DNA of 64,000 nucleotides from Tetrahymena elliotti 4EA (GCA_000231825.2 JH720338.1:677905-741904), one strand, 5' to 3'. Shown: positions 50,505 through 63,753, counted from the stretch's first letter. Notes: generated by a model not told the origin, from the letters alone. Numbers and translations: made by a program.

Positions 50505-52221
50505 ATCTGTACACTACTTATCTGTAATAAATAAATTTGAAAAGAAGTTAGGAGCGAACATTCTTAATTTTCAAATCTAAATATATATTTTTAAGAATAT
50601 TAAAAATCGTTTGAATTTTTGCGGTAAAAAATAAACTGATGAATAGATTAATAAATAATTTAATAAATAAACACAAATTCAATTTATTTCAGAAATATTC
50701 TAATTAAATTTGAAAATTAAATAATTTATGATGTCTATTTTATTATTGTTAATTATCCCAAACTCTAAATCATTTAGATTTATTTAAGATTTATCCTAAA
50801 TATAGAATCATATTTGATTTATAACATAAAATAAATATAACTCTATGAATAATAAGATTAAAGAGATGACTTTACTCAATTTATGTTCATTTTTTACTAT
50901 TTTTTTACAAAAGAAAAAATATTTCACAATATTTTTTGATAATTGTTTACTGAACTAATAAATATTTTTTTAGATTTATTTTCTACTTTTTTCTAATTTA
51001 TTTTCTTATGAGAAATTGTTTTTTTCCTTCCTTCTTTTAGAAATTAAGAAAAGAAAAATATTGAGCATACACATTTCAATTTCAAAAATTTTGTGAATAA
51101 GGTCTTATATTAATTTTGATTAAATTATTCGGGGTTTTAATGCTAGAATTCTATTGGCTTTAAAGTTTCAGGTTATTGAGGTAGAAATTTCTTTTTTTTA
51201 GTTACTAAGGCTATTTTTTAAACTCATTTATCTTACAAAGTAGCCCATTTAGCTTTTGATTTTCTCTTATTTTTTCTTTTACTGATTGTTCTCGATTGAA
51301 AGATAACTTTTTTTCTATAATAAGATTGAGTTATTTCATGAAAAAATACAAATCTCTTCATTAAAAATAGCTTTTTCTATTTTTCCATTCAAGGTTATTA
51401 ATTTTCTTAATTCACATATGTTTAAGAAATGAAGTTTTTTTGTTATTCTTCTTTCTCCCTATACCTTAAACAGCTGATATAAATTTATTTAATGAAAAGT
51501 TGTTGAGAATTTGTAAGTGAGTAAAATGCAGTTTATTTTTTTCTATTTGATAACTCCCTCTCACATACATTTTAAGATCGAATAAAGCTCATATTTAGAA
51601 ACTATAGCTATATTTTAAGTAATAAAATCTAATACTATTACGAAGAAGGAAAAAGAATTGTCACCAAGTCAAAAGATAACAATAGAAATACATATTATAT
51701 ATATATTTGATAAAAAGGTAAAAGTTATAGTAACCTATCTATACAGTAACTGTGATCTGATGTTGTTTGCTTAAAAGAGATTTTTGAAAATAAATTAGCT
51801 TTTAAAAAAAGAGATGTTTAGGATTTGGATAGTTAATACGTAACTGAGGTTTTGAAATTTCCGAAAAATTAGGTATTTTTAGCTAACTGTGTAATTAAGT
51901 TCATAAAAATTTCTCTATTAATAGTATTATAGACTATATATTGCAAAATGAAAGAGTTATCCATTTTTTATTAACTAAATAAATTATTGGTCCAAATAAA
52001 CGTCACTTAATTTAAATTATTAACAATCGCTTTAAATCCAATTAAAGAATGAATCAATTCATTATTAATTTAATTTTTTAGAAATAATACAAGAAAAGCA
52101 AATAATAATCAAGCAAACAAGCGACTATACAGATATTTTAAGCAATCTTTCATAGCTCTAAGCCAACACCCATTATCACAGCTCTAAATTTTACCAAACT
52201 ATCCATAAGAACTAATCTAAA
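50505..52221. other. Intergenic, nothing seen
   Basis: 1.7 kb AT-rich region between the GH31 and LRR genes. No convincing frame, RNA gene or repeat beyond short AT runs (for example tatatatatat near 51700). Confidence 0.5.
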
Positions 52222-53108
52222 ATGTCTATCCTTGAAGAACAATTTAACTTTAACTTCCAATCCACTAACTTGAAATTAAACTTTTGGTAAATTTAACCTT
52301 CCTTTACTATTTTCTTTCTACTCTTAATTCTTCATAAACTCTACTAGAGTACCTTTTAAAATAATATTTTTTGTTAAATAGGCACTAAAAAATCAACCCT
52401 CTAGCCCTGAGCTTTACCCTTTAAAAGTGCTAGCAATTAGTAAATCTCAATATTGATTTAAGGTAATTATTGACTCAATTAACAGCACATTTATATATAA
52501 AATTAAGATTTCTACTTATTTGATATATAAGAAAGGCTGTATCAAATTCTAAAGCGAATAAGTAGAAATTTAGAACGATTACCTTAAAATCTAAATTTAT
52601 CTCTTAATCATATGTTCTTTATAAATTAATATAGCCGTAGTATGCTAGAAGATGAAGGAATAATCAATTTCTCTTCTTTCTTAGAACATATGACTAGCTT
52701 ATAAACCATATATGTAGACCTTAGCTTTAATTCTTTAACAGAAATTGGAATGAGAAATCTTGCCACTAACTTATCTAAGTGCAAATCACTTAAAAGAGTC
52801 ATCATTAATTTCTAGTAAATTTTTTTGATTTCAAAATGCAATGATTTTAATTTTCTCAATTATTATCAAAAGATATAATGATCTCAATGAAGCAAGCATT
52901 AGAGCTTTAGCCTAGGGTATGAAGCAATGTAGAAATATCAACAAGATTAACTTGAATTTCAAGTAAATATATTTTATAAAATCCATTAAATTGAATAACA
53001 TTAATTAAATAAAGGAACAATAGAATACGCTTAGACTCTCATTAAAAGCTATCTAATGAATTCTAGAAGTACTGCAAGAGACTTGTATGCTTCAAAATTA
53101 ATTTTTGA
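52222..53108 (+). CDS. Small leucine-rich-repeat protein, 5 exons
   Basis: 202 residues from exons 52222-52286, 52382-52462, 52536-52814, 52873-52962 and 53015-53108, all joins in phase with GT...AG introns of 52-95 nt. After MSILEEQFNFNFQ the protein carries leucine-rich units: LQKCQQLVNLNIDLR, MLEDEGIINFSSFLEHMTSL, YVDLSFNSLTEIGMRNLATN, and NDLNEASIRALAQGMKQC. The pattern xNxIxDEGxxxLxxxLxxCxxLxxLxxxL is that of RNI-type repeats. Same general design as the gene at 14060-15237 (short N-terminus, about 200 residues, one 90-nt repeat exon). The acceptor of exon 3 was chosen at 52535 because the alternative at 52531 runs into TGA. Partner and role unknown. Confidence 0.78.
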
Positions 53109-53759
53109 AAAAATTTAAACTAAATAAATAACCAAGTCTCACTCACTCTCCATAAAAATAACAAATTAAACACAAGTCTAGAACAAAATAATTGCTAAAT
53201 ATCTTCTTAGCAAAAACACAAAAAAACAAATAAACCACAAAAAAATAATTCTAATAATCTAATTCTAAAGAACTTTATAATAAATACTAAAACACTAATT
53301 CTACTATTTTTTACTCTCTTATATAAATTATTATTGTATTATCGATCTATCTATCTTATTTAATGTTTTTTTAATTTGTAAAAATTGACCTTTTTACTCA
53401 ATTATTTAATTAAAAAAACACTAGACTGAAATTTATTAAAATTCAAAATTTTTTATATCTTTTCTTATCTTATTTTAATTTTTTATCAAATCTAATCCAT
53501 TCACTTCAATTCTTATTTTGCCAGAAAAATTAGAAATAGGTTTGATAAAATATTTAAAAGAAAAGTTTAGTTAATAAATAAGTGTTATTAGAAACTGAGA
53601 TAATTCCTTTCTTTTTAGGCTTAAAATATTTTAAAATTAATAACCTAACAGCTTTTTTTAGTTTAATTTTTATTAACAATTACTTAAAAATAGTAATAAT
53701 ATTTGCTAAGATAATAAAGAATATGAATTATTATACATAAATATACTTAACTTGATCTT
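53109..53759. other. Intergenic, convergent, nothing seen
   Basis: 3' flanks of the LRR and CDK-like genes; AT-rich. Confidence 0.5.
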
Positions 53760-55079
53760 TCATTTTTTTAGTAAACTAGTATAATTGAAATATATTTTAT
53801 CTTCTTATTTAGGAGGAAGAATTAGACTTTTTACTCCTTACTTAAGTGGAACAGACTCGTCTTTAAAATACTCACTCTATAATAACTAATATTAAAATTT
53901 ATTTTTATTGAATAAGAATAATGCTATTTACTTGATCAGCTGTTGGTCTGTTATCATATTTTAGCATTAAACTAAGAAAGTCTATTTCTTTTTCATTAGC
54001 TTAACTAAATATACTTTTTAGGTTTTTCTTTTATTTTTGCTTAAATAATATCTTTCCATAGTCAGGCATTTTTACAATACTAGGCCAATTTTCTTCGCAT
54101 GGATTTCCAAGTAAATCAGATATCTTTGCTATTTATTCTATTTCGTTGTTTCCTATTAATAATAAAAAATATATTTAATTTTGAAACTTTCTAACCTTAT
54201 AATCAATAATTTTTTTACCTGAAAACAAAGGAAATCCTTGAATAATTTCAGCATAAATACAAGCAAAACTCCAAATATCTATTTCATAGTTATATTCTCT
54301 AGACCCAAAAAGTTATTCTGGAGATTTATACCATCTTGTAAATCCTTCAATTGAAAACTGTTTATCTTTTCTTTATTCTTCTTTAATAGCAGATCCAAAA
54401 TCACCAATTTTAACAATAAATTAGTTGTTTATTAATATATTTGATGGTTTTAAATCCTTTTTAAAAATATTCAAATGACTTTTTAATCAATAAAATAAAT
54501 ACAAAAAATTTTACTCTATGAATAATTCCTTTTGAATGAATAAATGATAATCCTTGAAGTAGTTAAAAAGCTATTCTTTTTATCTAGCGAAAGATATTTT
54601 TATTAATTTAAAAAATTACTAATCATTTTACTTTCGTATGGCTCAGAGGATAAACTTAGCTTTCTATAAATTATTTTAAATCATAGTCTACATATTCCAT
54701 CACAAGCTAGCATTTATTATTTGATATTTAATGATCGAATAACTAAACAACCTTTACATTTCATGAAAAAGATGATAAAATAAATGCATTACTAAATTGA
54801 TATTTTACATAAGGATAATCTTTTAAATCTTATAAGATGGATACCTCTCTTTCAACAATTTGCTTGGATCTTTTATTCTAATTAAAAAATAAATCTTTGA
54901 TAGCAACTACTTATTCTAAATAAAAAATTTTAGCAAACCAATTATTCTTTTCATTTTAAATTACATGTATTTTATTTTATTGCTTTAAAAACTGATCCAA
55001 ACGCTCCTTCTGCTATTTTGCATTATATTTTATATTCTTATTTTATTGGATCTTATTCTTAGTATTAATAATAATCCAT
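53760..55079 (-). CDS. CDK20 (CCRK)-like protein kinase
   Basis: Serine/threonine kinase of the CMGC/CDK group, 328 residues from seven exons: 54965-55079, 54809-54915, 54632-54751, 54515-54583, 54219-54456, 53932-54152, 53760-53876. Motifs in order: glycine loop IAEGAFGSVFKA (22-33), VAIK with Lys45, catalytic HRDLKPSN (Asp138), DFG at 156-158, activation segment GFTRWYKSPEQLFGSREYN, then DIWSFACIYAEI. The CMGC insert reads GNPCEENWPSIVKMPDYGK. The segment PLFSGNNEIEQIAKI and the DY.K motif fit CDK20/CCRK better than MAP kinases, and there is no TxY. In other eukaryotes CCRK controls ciliary length through MAK-type kinases, plausible for a ciliate but inferred. An intron splits HR from DLKPSN. 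It diverges from the Nup98 gene only 218 bp away. Confidence 0.9.
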
Positions 55080-55297
55080 CTTATCTATTTATAATTTCAA
55101 TTTAGCATAAATGTAGTGCCTCAAATTTAATTACCTTTTTGTTTTTAATATATATTTGGCGGATTTAGCTTATTGCAATAAAAAAGTTTTTAATAATTTG
55201 AAATTTTAATTTTCAAAATAAAGATAATAAGGTAAGTGATAGATATTTTAGCTTTAGTGTGGCTTAAGCAAAAACTATAATCCTAAATTCAATATTG
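55080..55297. promoter_or_regulatory. 218-bp divergent intergenic region
   Basis: The whole space between the start codons of the CDK20-like kinase and the Nup98 gene, so it must hold both promoters. AT-rich, no specific element recognised. Confidence 0.5.
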
Positions 55298-58243
55298 ATG
55301 TCGTATGGATACTAAAACGGATATAATCCATATAACAATATTAATTAATAGTAGTATGGTTATCAATAGAATAATATGAATATATTTAGCAATCAGAACC
55401 AATAAATGAATAATATTTTTAATAATAATAATAATAATAATAATAACAATATGAATAGGAGCATTTAGTAAAACCCAAATTAAAATATATTTTAAACAAA
55501 TAACTAAAACGCATATAATCAGCAGGGGTATGGAAATAATTATAGCAATGTCAATACATCTAATAACTACATTAATCCAATTATTGCTAACAGAATGAAT
55601 AGATAAACTAACAATCCTATTGGAAATAATACAAGCAATAATTAGATAAATCGGAGCAATTATAATGGAAACGTAAACAGCATATTTAACCAAAATTAAA
55701 TGAACAACAATAATATGTATAACAATAACTCTAATAGCACTGCTAATTTTGGATAGAATTACTACAACAATGGTTAAAATAATAACAACAACTCAAGTAT
55801 CTTTAATAATAGTTTTAACAATACAAATCAAAGTATTTTTAGCAATAACAATAACAACAACAATAATAATATGAGTATTTTCAACAACAATCAAAATATT
55901 TTTAATAAGAATTAGAATAATTAAAATATTTTCAATAACTAAAATGGCTAAAACATGAACAACAATTAAAGTATATTTAGCAATGGAAATAATAACTAAA
56001 GTATTTTCAATAATAATTAAAACATTTTTAGTAAAAATAACAATAACAATCAAAGTATCTTCAATAATAATTACAACAATAACAATAATATATTTAGATA
56101 AAATAATAATAACAATGTAAATTAAAGCATTTTTAATAACAACAACAACAACAATTCGAGTATTTTTAATAATACAAATTAAAGCATATTTAATAACAAT
56201 TCTAGTATCTTTAACAATAGTAATAACTCAAGTATATTTAATACTACTATGAATAATAATTAGAATATGAATAGATTAAACAATTAGAGCATATTTGGTA
56301 ACAGCAATAACAACTTAAGTATCTAAAATGTTTTTAACTAACCAAATAATTGGTCTTAAAATATGTATGGAAATCCACCGAATTTATTAGATGTTATAAA
56401 TTATATTCCTTCAACAAATATTTTTGATCAATAAAATTCTCTAGTTAAATACATCCCTAGGATAAGGATGGGAAGTGCAAGTCCTTTTAATAGAAATAAC
56501 CAGTCTATAAATAATTTACATAATAGTTTAGTGCCATTATTTAATAGCAAATTAGTTCTTCCTCCACCAAAAAGGCTTTAAGTTAAGAGAGTCAGTAATA
56601 CTTTTCTTGGTAAAATATTTTTAAAAATCAAAAATTCTTTTTATTAAATAAAAAAAAACCAAAATTTCTTTTAAGTATTGGATGAAAAAAAGAATATTTC
56701 TAATTTATTATTTTCAACAAAGATCTAATTTAATATTTATTTTAAATTTTTAGACCAAAAAATAGATCTAACAACAGATTAGAAGTAGTTTCTTAATGAA
56801 AGACTAATTAGACCATAAAGTACCAAAAGCTTTTTTTCAGAAAAAAAACCTACGGGAATTCTGAAAAATTCTAGTATGATGATTAATTCAAGGAGGAATA
56901 GTGAAGATTTAAATAATATAAGCAATAATGGGAATGCAGCAGAATAAAAGAGTTTCCATAATCTAAATAATAGTTTGATAAACATGGAAGAAGAGAAAAA
57001 GAAGAAGTAATAAATCAAAGAATTATTTCCTGGTTTGTATAATTAAAATAGATTATGGAATGATTTAAAAAGATAAAATGTTAATAAATAAGAATAAAAT
57101 GTTAAAAAGAAGTATTAATTTCTCTATGAAATGGAGCAAGACCCTAACAGTGAATTTTATTTACCAAGGAGAAAAGCTCTAATGGAAGAATAGATGAGAC
57201 AGAGGGAAATCTAGTTATAGAAGGAAGCTTAAGAAAATAATAATTAACCGTTTGATAAGGATCGTAAGCATATTGAAGAATTTGAAACAGAAGAAGAAAT
57301 TGAGGAAGAGAGATAATTCTATAGGCAATATCTTGATTCACACAACGAAGGTCTTATGGATTTAAATATTTTAGCTAGATGTACTAAAAAGCTTCTAGAT
57401 TTAGAGAAATGGAAAGAAGAACTTGCAAAATAAAGAAAATATGAAAAGTTTGGATTCGGGCTTTTCAAGTATGAGATGAAAAGAAATTTTGCATTTGTAT
57501 CTATCATTTGCCATGTGACAAACATTTCCACATAAAAAAGTGAAGAAATAGATTAATTATAAAAAGTATAGTTTCAGCTTACTGACACTATTGAGTAAAT
57601 TATTTTAGAACATTACCAAAAGCATGTTTTAAAAAGTGGATTGATTTGGCATAGGGATTATGATGAGCTTATTGGTAAAAATGCTACATACATAGATACA
57701 GATGGTAAAATAGTAGCTCTTACTCCTGTAGAAAAATCATTAAAAGACTTTAAAGTTTCTAACAAAGGTAAAATAATAATAGAAATCTTTGTTAGTGAAG
57801 CACCTGTGCTAAAAAGTGATAAATACAAATGTATCCCTTCTGTAAATGAATTAAGACATTGGCCAATTGAAGAATTATAAAGCGTTAGCTAGTTTATTAT
57901 CTAAAATTAATTTGGAAAAATTGAATTTGAAAATCCCGTCGAGATAACCAGATAAGATTTAGATAAGATAGTAATAATAGAATAACAAAGAGCTATTGTT
58001 TATCCTGAGCACTTATACTCTGGAAAATGTCCAAAGGTCGGGAGCAAATTAAATTAATAGGCTGTAGTTACTTTGTATTGTATTGATAAAAAAGCATTTG
58101 AGGAACACAAACAAAAAACACTTGACTATGATTTGTTGGAGAGAAAGCTTAAAAGGTAGTGTGAAAGAAACAAATGTGAATTCATAAATTTTGATAGAAA
58201 AAAATTTTGGTTTAGTTTTAGAGTATTTGAATGGAGTTGCTGA
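55298..58243 (+). CDS. Nup98-type nucleoporin with NIFN/SIFN repeats
   Basis: 933 residues from two exons (55298-56609, 56754-58243). Residues 1 to about 350 are Asn-rich with about 20 repeats of the type NIFN, SIFN, SIFS or SIFG instead of GLFG. A charged middle follows (EEFETEEEIEEERQF). Residues about 795-933 match the Nup98 autoproteolytic domain: YKCIPSVNELRHWP, FGKIEFENPVEITRQDLDKI, IVYPE, KVGSKLNQQAVVTLYCI, KKFWFSFRVFEWSC. In Tetrahymena, Nup98 proteins with NIFN repeats are known from the micronuclear pore while GLFG forms serve the macronucleus, so this is probably a micronuclear Nup98. The cleavage site HFS reads EWS and the protein stops one residue later, so there is no Nup96 part and self-cleavage is doubtful. 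The first ATG (MSYGYQNGYNP) was taken as start. Confidence 0.92.
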
Positions 58244-59614
58244 TTTAAAAAACAAATAGCAAATTTATTTAAGATATTTTAAAATGATTATTTTAATTTA
58301 TAAAAAAACTATTGATTGGTTAGTTAATTACTCACCATAAAAAAATATTATTAACACAATTAAAAAAGATTTTTCCTGTTTTATTTACTTATAAAAAAAA
58401 TGTATTTTATATAATTAGTTATTTTTCTTTATTTTAAATTAGTTTATAAAAAAATTCAAAAGAAAATTTTCATTCCTTTTAAATATTTTAAATTTTTTTA
58501 TTTTATTAATAAACTGATAAACAATAACATTATTAGAAAATTATTCACATAATGTATGTAAATAAGTTTATCATTTAATCTTTTAAAAACATTTAAAAAA
58601 CTGTTTTCTAAATTCCCATATGAAAAATATGTGTTTTTTTATTTTAAATTAGTTTATTTGAATTAATTTGATTGAAAATTGTAATTCCTTTAAAATATTT
58701 TCAAATTATTATACTTGAGAAATAATTCTTTAAATCAACATTTAAAAAACTGGGTTCTAGATTTTAGATATTTTACATAAAAAATATGTGATTTTTTTTT
58801 TGTTAAAACTCAATCAATGACTTCCAAAAAATTTTCTTCAAAATATGTCATTAAAGAAGAATTATTTTAAAATAAAATTGTTTGATACTTTATGAAAACA
58901 CTGATATATACTTTTAAAATTAATTTACAAAAGAAATATTAATTATTTGCTAGGAAAAACAAAAAATAGCAAACATAAGTAAAATAGATTTTTCATTTTC
59001 CTCTTTTAGTTACTGATTCTATATATTAAATATTATAGTTGTATTTTTTTTCTGTTTCATTTTAATTTTGAATAAATCTATTTTAATTTTCAATAATATT
59101 TTGGATTAAAAAATTTACATAATTTCTTACATCAAATCATTTTTTCTATAATAACTTAAAGAGCAATCTCTTCATAAATATGCTTATCAAAGAAGTCAGT
59201 AATAGGATAAATTATACTATTGGGGAATATTTTACTAATCATATAGTTTATTTGCTCAATTTTTTACTTTTACTAAATTCCTTTTGAATGAATAATATTT
59301 TTTGACGATGATTAAATTTTTAGAAATTTATTCTTCTCTCCTCAGAAATAATAGAAATATTTTTATTTGTATGTGTTTTTTATTATATTTTATAATTAGA
59401 ATTTGAAGAAGAAAAAAATTGCCAAACAAAAATCAATAATTAAATATAAATATTAATTATTAGGTTGATCAATAAATTACAAAGCTCATAAAAGAAGAAA
59501 GAAAATTTAAGATTTTTGTAAATAATTCATTTTAAAAGCAAGAGGAGATAGAAATTGATTTTTATTTAAAATATTCAGAAGAAATAAATTAAGAGATTTT
59601 TGATAGAAAAAGAA
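58244..59614. other. Intergenic, nothing seen
   Basis: 1.4 kb AT-rich spacer between the Nup98 and kinase genes. Short related A/T blocks recur (aaaactg followed by attt... and aaaaatatgtg near 58600-58640 and 58750-58790) but no gene is visible. Confidence 0.5.
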
Positions 59615-61573
59615 ATGGATTAAAGATATAATAACCCTCCATATAATTACCAAAATTATCAATATTATAATGGAGTCAATAGAGTACCTATCAATAATTA
59701 ATAATATCAATAAAACTATTAAGGAGTCAATTTCCCTTAACAAAACGTACAATATTAAAATTAGGGAAGATACGCAAACTAATATCCACCTAACCATCCA
59801 TCAGCCTAAAATTAACAAAATAGTAATTATTATTAATAACCATCACATTTAACATAACAGCAACCTAAGGTCTTATATAATTAGCCTAAAAGCTTAGAAG
59901 GCTTTAAAAGACTTTTACAAACAAAGTATATTTTAGCCAATGAAATTGGAAAGGGCTCATTTGCTAAAGTGTTCAAAGGTGTCAACAGTGAAACAAATGA
60001 AAGAGTAGCTATAAAGAAAATTGATAAGAATAAATTTGATAAAACTTATCTTGAATTGATAGATAGTGAAATATCTGTACTTGCATAGTTAAATAATGAA
60101 CATATTATTAAATTTTTGGATCTATACAATGAAGGAGATTACATATACATTGTAACAGAATTGTGTGAGTTAGGTGATTTGGAAGTTTTCATCAAAAATA
60201 ATTTTGCTACAACTAAGGGTAGGTTACCTGAAGAATTAGTCAAGATTTTTGCGTACTAGATTCTCTTAGCCTTTTTAGGTATAGCTGATATGAATATAAT
60301 ACATCGCGATATGAAGTTAGCTAATGTACTAATCACAAAGGATTTTCACCTAAAAGTTGCTGATTTTGGATTAGCTAAATCTAGCTTTGAAAAAGATAAA
60401 GATTAGGTAGGAACTCCGATGACTATGGCTCCTGAGGTTCTAAATAATAGAGGATATGATAGTAAATGTGATGTTTGGTCAGTAGGTTGTATGATATATG
60501 AAATGATAGAAGGTCGCCCTCCTTTCTTACCAATTAATAATGGTGGTATTGAAGAATTAAAAAGACTTATTAATTAAAGATAGTTAGTTTTTAGATAGAA
60601 TATTTCAGAGAACGCCAAAAATTTAATTGACTAAATGTTAACACTTAATCCAGTCAATCGTATAAGCTGGCATGAAATGTTTGCTCATGAATGGTTTAAT
60701 GAGTGTGTATCCTAAGGAGAACCTTACATCTAAAAAATTTCTAAAGATTATTCAAGCTTTATTGTGAATGAGGAACAACATTTAGATCCTGATTTTGCTT
60801 AATATTTTGGTTTCCTGTTAAGAGATTTTGTAAATTATCATGTAGATACTTTTTTTAAAGAAATTAATAAGTGCAGAGAAACTTTATATTAATTTTTTAA
60901 AACTAAATAATTCCCTGCAGGGAATAAAGGAGCCAACGAAATACTTCTATAACAAGTATTAATGAATTTAGATACTTTGATAGCTCTGCTGTATAATCAC
61001 CAATTTACATTTTAGCTCAAAAAATTTAAATATTTGCTTCCAATCACTAAGTATTGCAAATAATAAATGTAATAATTTTACAAATAAAGTATCTTCGATG
61101 AAGCAATTAATAATAATGTAAGTATAGATAAGTTATAAGAACAAATTGGAACATAACTATTCAAATTAAGTAATACTATTATGGTAGAAGATTTTGACTT
61201 TTTCAAGTGCAATTTCACAAATATCGTAAACCTAATTAATATCTTAAGTAATCCAGATAAAGGCTTTGTGAAAGAAATATTAATAGATGAAACATCTCTT
61301 CAGGCAGATTTCAAAGACAGGCTTTGTTTAATTAATATTGAAAAAGCTTACTTTGAAGAAACTAATCTCTAATAGTAAATTGAAAAAAAGATTATTTTTA
61401 ATAGATCTTTCATCAAAACTAAATTTCAAGAAAAAGATCAAGAGAGATTTGATTCAATTGTCTTGTTAAGTGAGATAGTTTTTGGTTATCAGAGAGAAAT
61501 GATAGAAAATAATAACTAACAATCCAGATAAATGTAAGGAAATAGAGTTAGAGATTACTAACAAAATTATTGA
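59615..61573 (+). CDS. ULK/ATG1-like protein kinase
   Basis: 652 residues in one exon. Residues 1-95 are Tyr/Gln/Asn/Pro-rich ([22 protein letters not shown]) and probably disordered. Kinase domain about 104-370: glycine loop [12 protein letters not shown] (111-122), VAIKK with Lys134, HRDMKLAN (230-237), DFG at 250-252, and [11 protein letters not shown] with APE at 272-274. The KGSFAxVF loop and the GTPxxMAPE segment are typical of the ULK/ATG1 group, which triggers autophagy. The C-terminal 280 residues are helical ([37 protein letters not shown]) and may correspond to the tandem MIT-like region of ATG1, but I cannot confirm this. All active-site residues are present. It ends RVRDYQQNY then TGA. 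Confidence 0.9.
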
Positions 61574-62433
61574 AATAGTTACATTATATACATATGACTA
61601 ATAAATTTATAAGATATGATATTAAATTTAAACTTTCAAGCTATCAAAGCTATACATATTCTACATTTATTTCTTATACTAATACAAAACATTTTGGATT
61701 TATAATATCTTTAAAAAATACTAATTCTAAAAGCCTTTCTAATTTATAAATAAACCACTCTCAACAATAGAAAAAATAATCATTTTTTTTTCTCCCCATC
61801 TAATTTCTACAATATTTAATGGTCAAAATATTTAAATAAAATAAAATCTAATTAAATTTTTATATTTTGATTAGTTGTCATGATTTGCGAATATTTTTAA
61901 TTCTCTTTTGATTCCTAATAAATACTTAATCTCCAATAAATAAACTCATGGATTATATTTTATCTAGATAGATAGATAGTTAATTAATATAATTTGAGAA
62001 TATGTAATTATTTTTAAATTTCATTCACCAATAAATTCTATTCACATATCCAAAAATTTTTGAATTTTAAATTGTCTACTTTTATTTATTTTTTGAATGA
62101 TCAGAAAATTAGAAATTCGACTAAATGAAAAAAATATTTTAGACATTTGTGTAACTCATAATAGCATAATAAAAAATTGCTATTTATTATTTAATAGAAA
62201 ATAATTTTCTAGATAAGAGAGTTATTTATCTTTCTTTTCATAAAATTTCTTTCTTAAAAAGATAAAAGAAGCTTGGTAAATATTTAATTTTATATTAAAA
62301 AATAAAAAAATTGTTTTAAGATATTAATAAATAAATCAAGTATTTTTGTAGAGTATCTCTTATTTGATAATTTAATTCTAAAATATACATTTTACATTTT
62401 GATAAATAATTATGCTGAGTTGTTTTGAAAATT
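61574..62433. other. Intergenic, convergent
   Basis: AT-rich spacer between the kinase and AP endonuclease 3' ends. A short GATA microsatellite (agatagatagatag) lies at about 61966-61980. Nothing else seen. Confidence 0.5.
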
Positions 62434-63753
62434 TCAACTTTTTAATTATTTATTATCAATTTTTAATTCAATAGGACAATGATCTGATCCCATAATATCA
62501 TTATTTATGGTAGAATCTTAAATGAAAGGATAAAATTTTTCATTGACTACAAAGTAATCTAATCTCCATCCCTAATTTGTTTTTCTTGCACCACTTCTTA
62601 AATTCCAATAACTGTATTGGACTTTAGTTGGGTATTTCTTTCTAAATGAATCAACCCAACCCTATTCTAAAAATTTAGTAAATTCAGCTCTTTCTTCTTT
62701 TGTGAAACCTGCACTCTTTTCATTACCTTTAGGTTTAGCAATATCTATTTCTTAATGACAAACATTCAAATCACCACAAAGAATAACATTCTTCTTTGAC
62801 TTAAGATTGTTAAGGTATTTTTAGAAATCTAAATCCCATTCCTTAACTCTATAATCAAGTCTTTTTAATCCTTATCCTGCATTAGGTACATAGCATGCTA
62901 CTAAGTAAAACTTATCATATTCCACTGTGATTGTTCTTCCTTCTTAGTCATGCTTCTTAGTGCCAATATCAAACTAAACGCTAATAGGTTCTACTTTACT
63001 AAAAATAGCAGTTCCAGCATATCCTTTATTGGGTGGCTTACAGAAATTCCTAATTGATAAAATTTAAATATTTTATCAAAAGCATTTTAATAGCATCATA
63101 ATTTTTTGTGTTTTCTTATTGGGTAGAGATTTATTTTTTTTAAGTAGAAACCATTTCAATAAAAGAGTCATACAAAATTATGATTTTATTTATATCATTT
63201 ATTAAATTTTACCAAAATTGTTTGTATTCAGAAGGGATCATTTTCATTAAGGAAGAATCTTTTTTAAATGCATCAGAGTCGATTTTTGATTCATTTAGGC
63301 AAATAACATCTGGATTTAAGGATTTGATGTAGCTTTCCAACTCTCCTTTCTTTTAGACTGCACGAATTCCATTAACATTCCATGAAGAAATAATAATAGT
63401 GTCTTTACCAAATTTGCCATTTCCAAGAGACCCTTAATAGTTACCTTCTTTGCTATAGGTATCTCCCTTAGAACTTGGCTTTGAATTGGCATCACTTTTC
63501 TTTTCTTCTTAATCAGCATCATTGTCTTCATCTTCGCTTTCATCTTTTTTCTTATTAGATGGTTTTTACTTAAATTCAACTTCTTAATCTTCTTCTTCAT
63601 CTTCTTCAACATCTTTCTTTGGTGCCTTCTTTTACTTAGAGGTTACCTTATCAGTTAACTAAAATATTGATTAATAAACGACTTAGTATCTAAAATCTAA
63701 TTATATTCTACTTTTGTTTGAACTCCTGAAGTCTTTGTTTTTTTGGGAGGCAT
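62434..63753 (-). CDS. AP endonuclease (APE1/exonuclease III family)
   Basis: Base-excision-repair nuclease that cuts DNA 5' of abasic sites; 367 residues from three exons (63712-63753, 63213-63658, 62434-63049) with introns of 53 and 163 nt. The N-terminal roughly 100 residues are a Lys/Glu/Asp-rich extension (EEDEEEDQEVEF, DESEDEDNDADQEEK) likely for nuclear targeting. The catalytic domain has IISSWNVNGIRA, the metal-binding Glu in LNESKID, CYVPNAGQGLKRLDYR, GDLNVCHQEIDIAKPKGN, GWRLDYFVVNE and the terminal GSDHCPIEL. All catalytic residues of APE1 are conserved. The first exon encodes only MPPKKTKTSGVQTK, a basic start resembling a nuclear localisation signal. Confidence 0.95.

Noticed and set aside
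55289..56053. Ile/Val-rich minus-strand frames
   Set aside because: Antisense of the Asn-rich NIFN-repeat region of the Nup98 gene.
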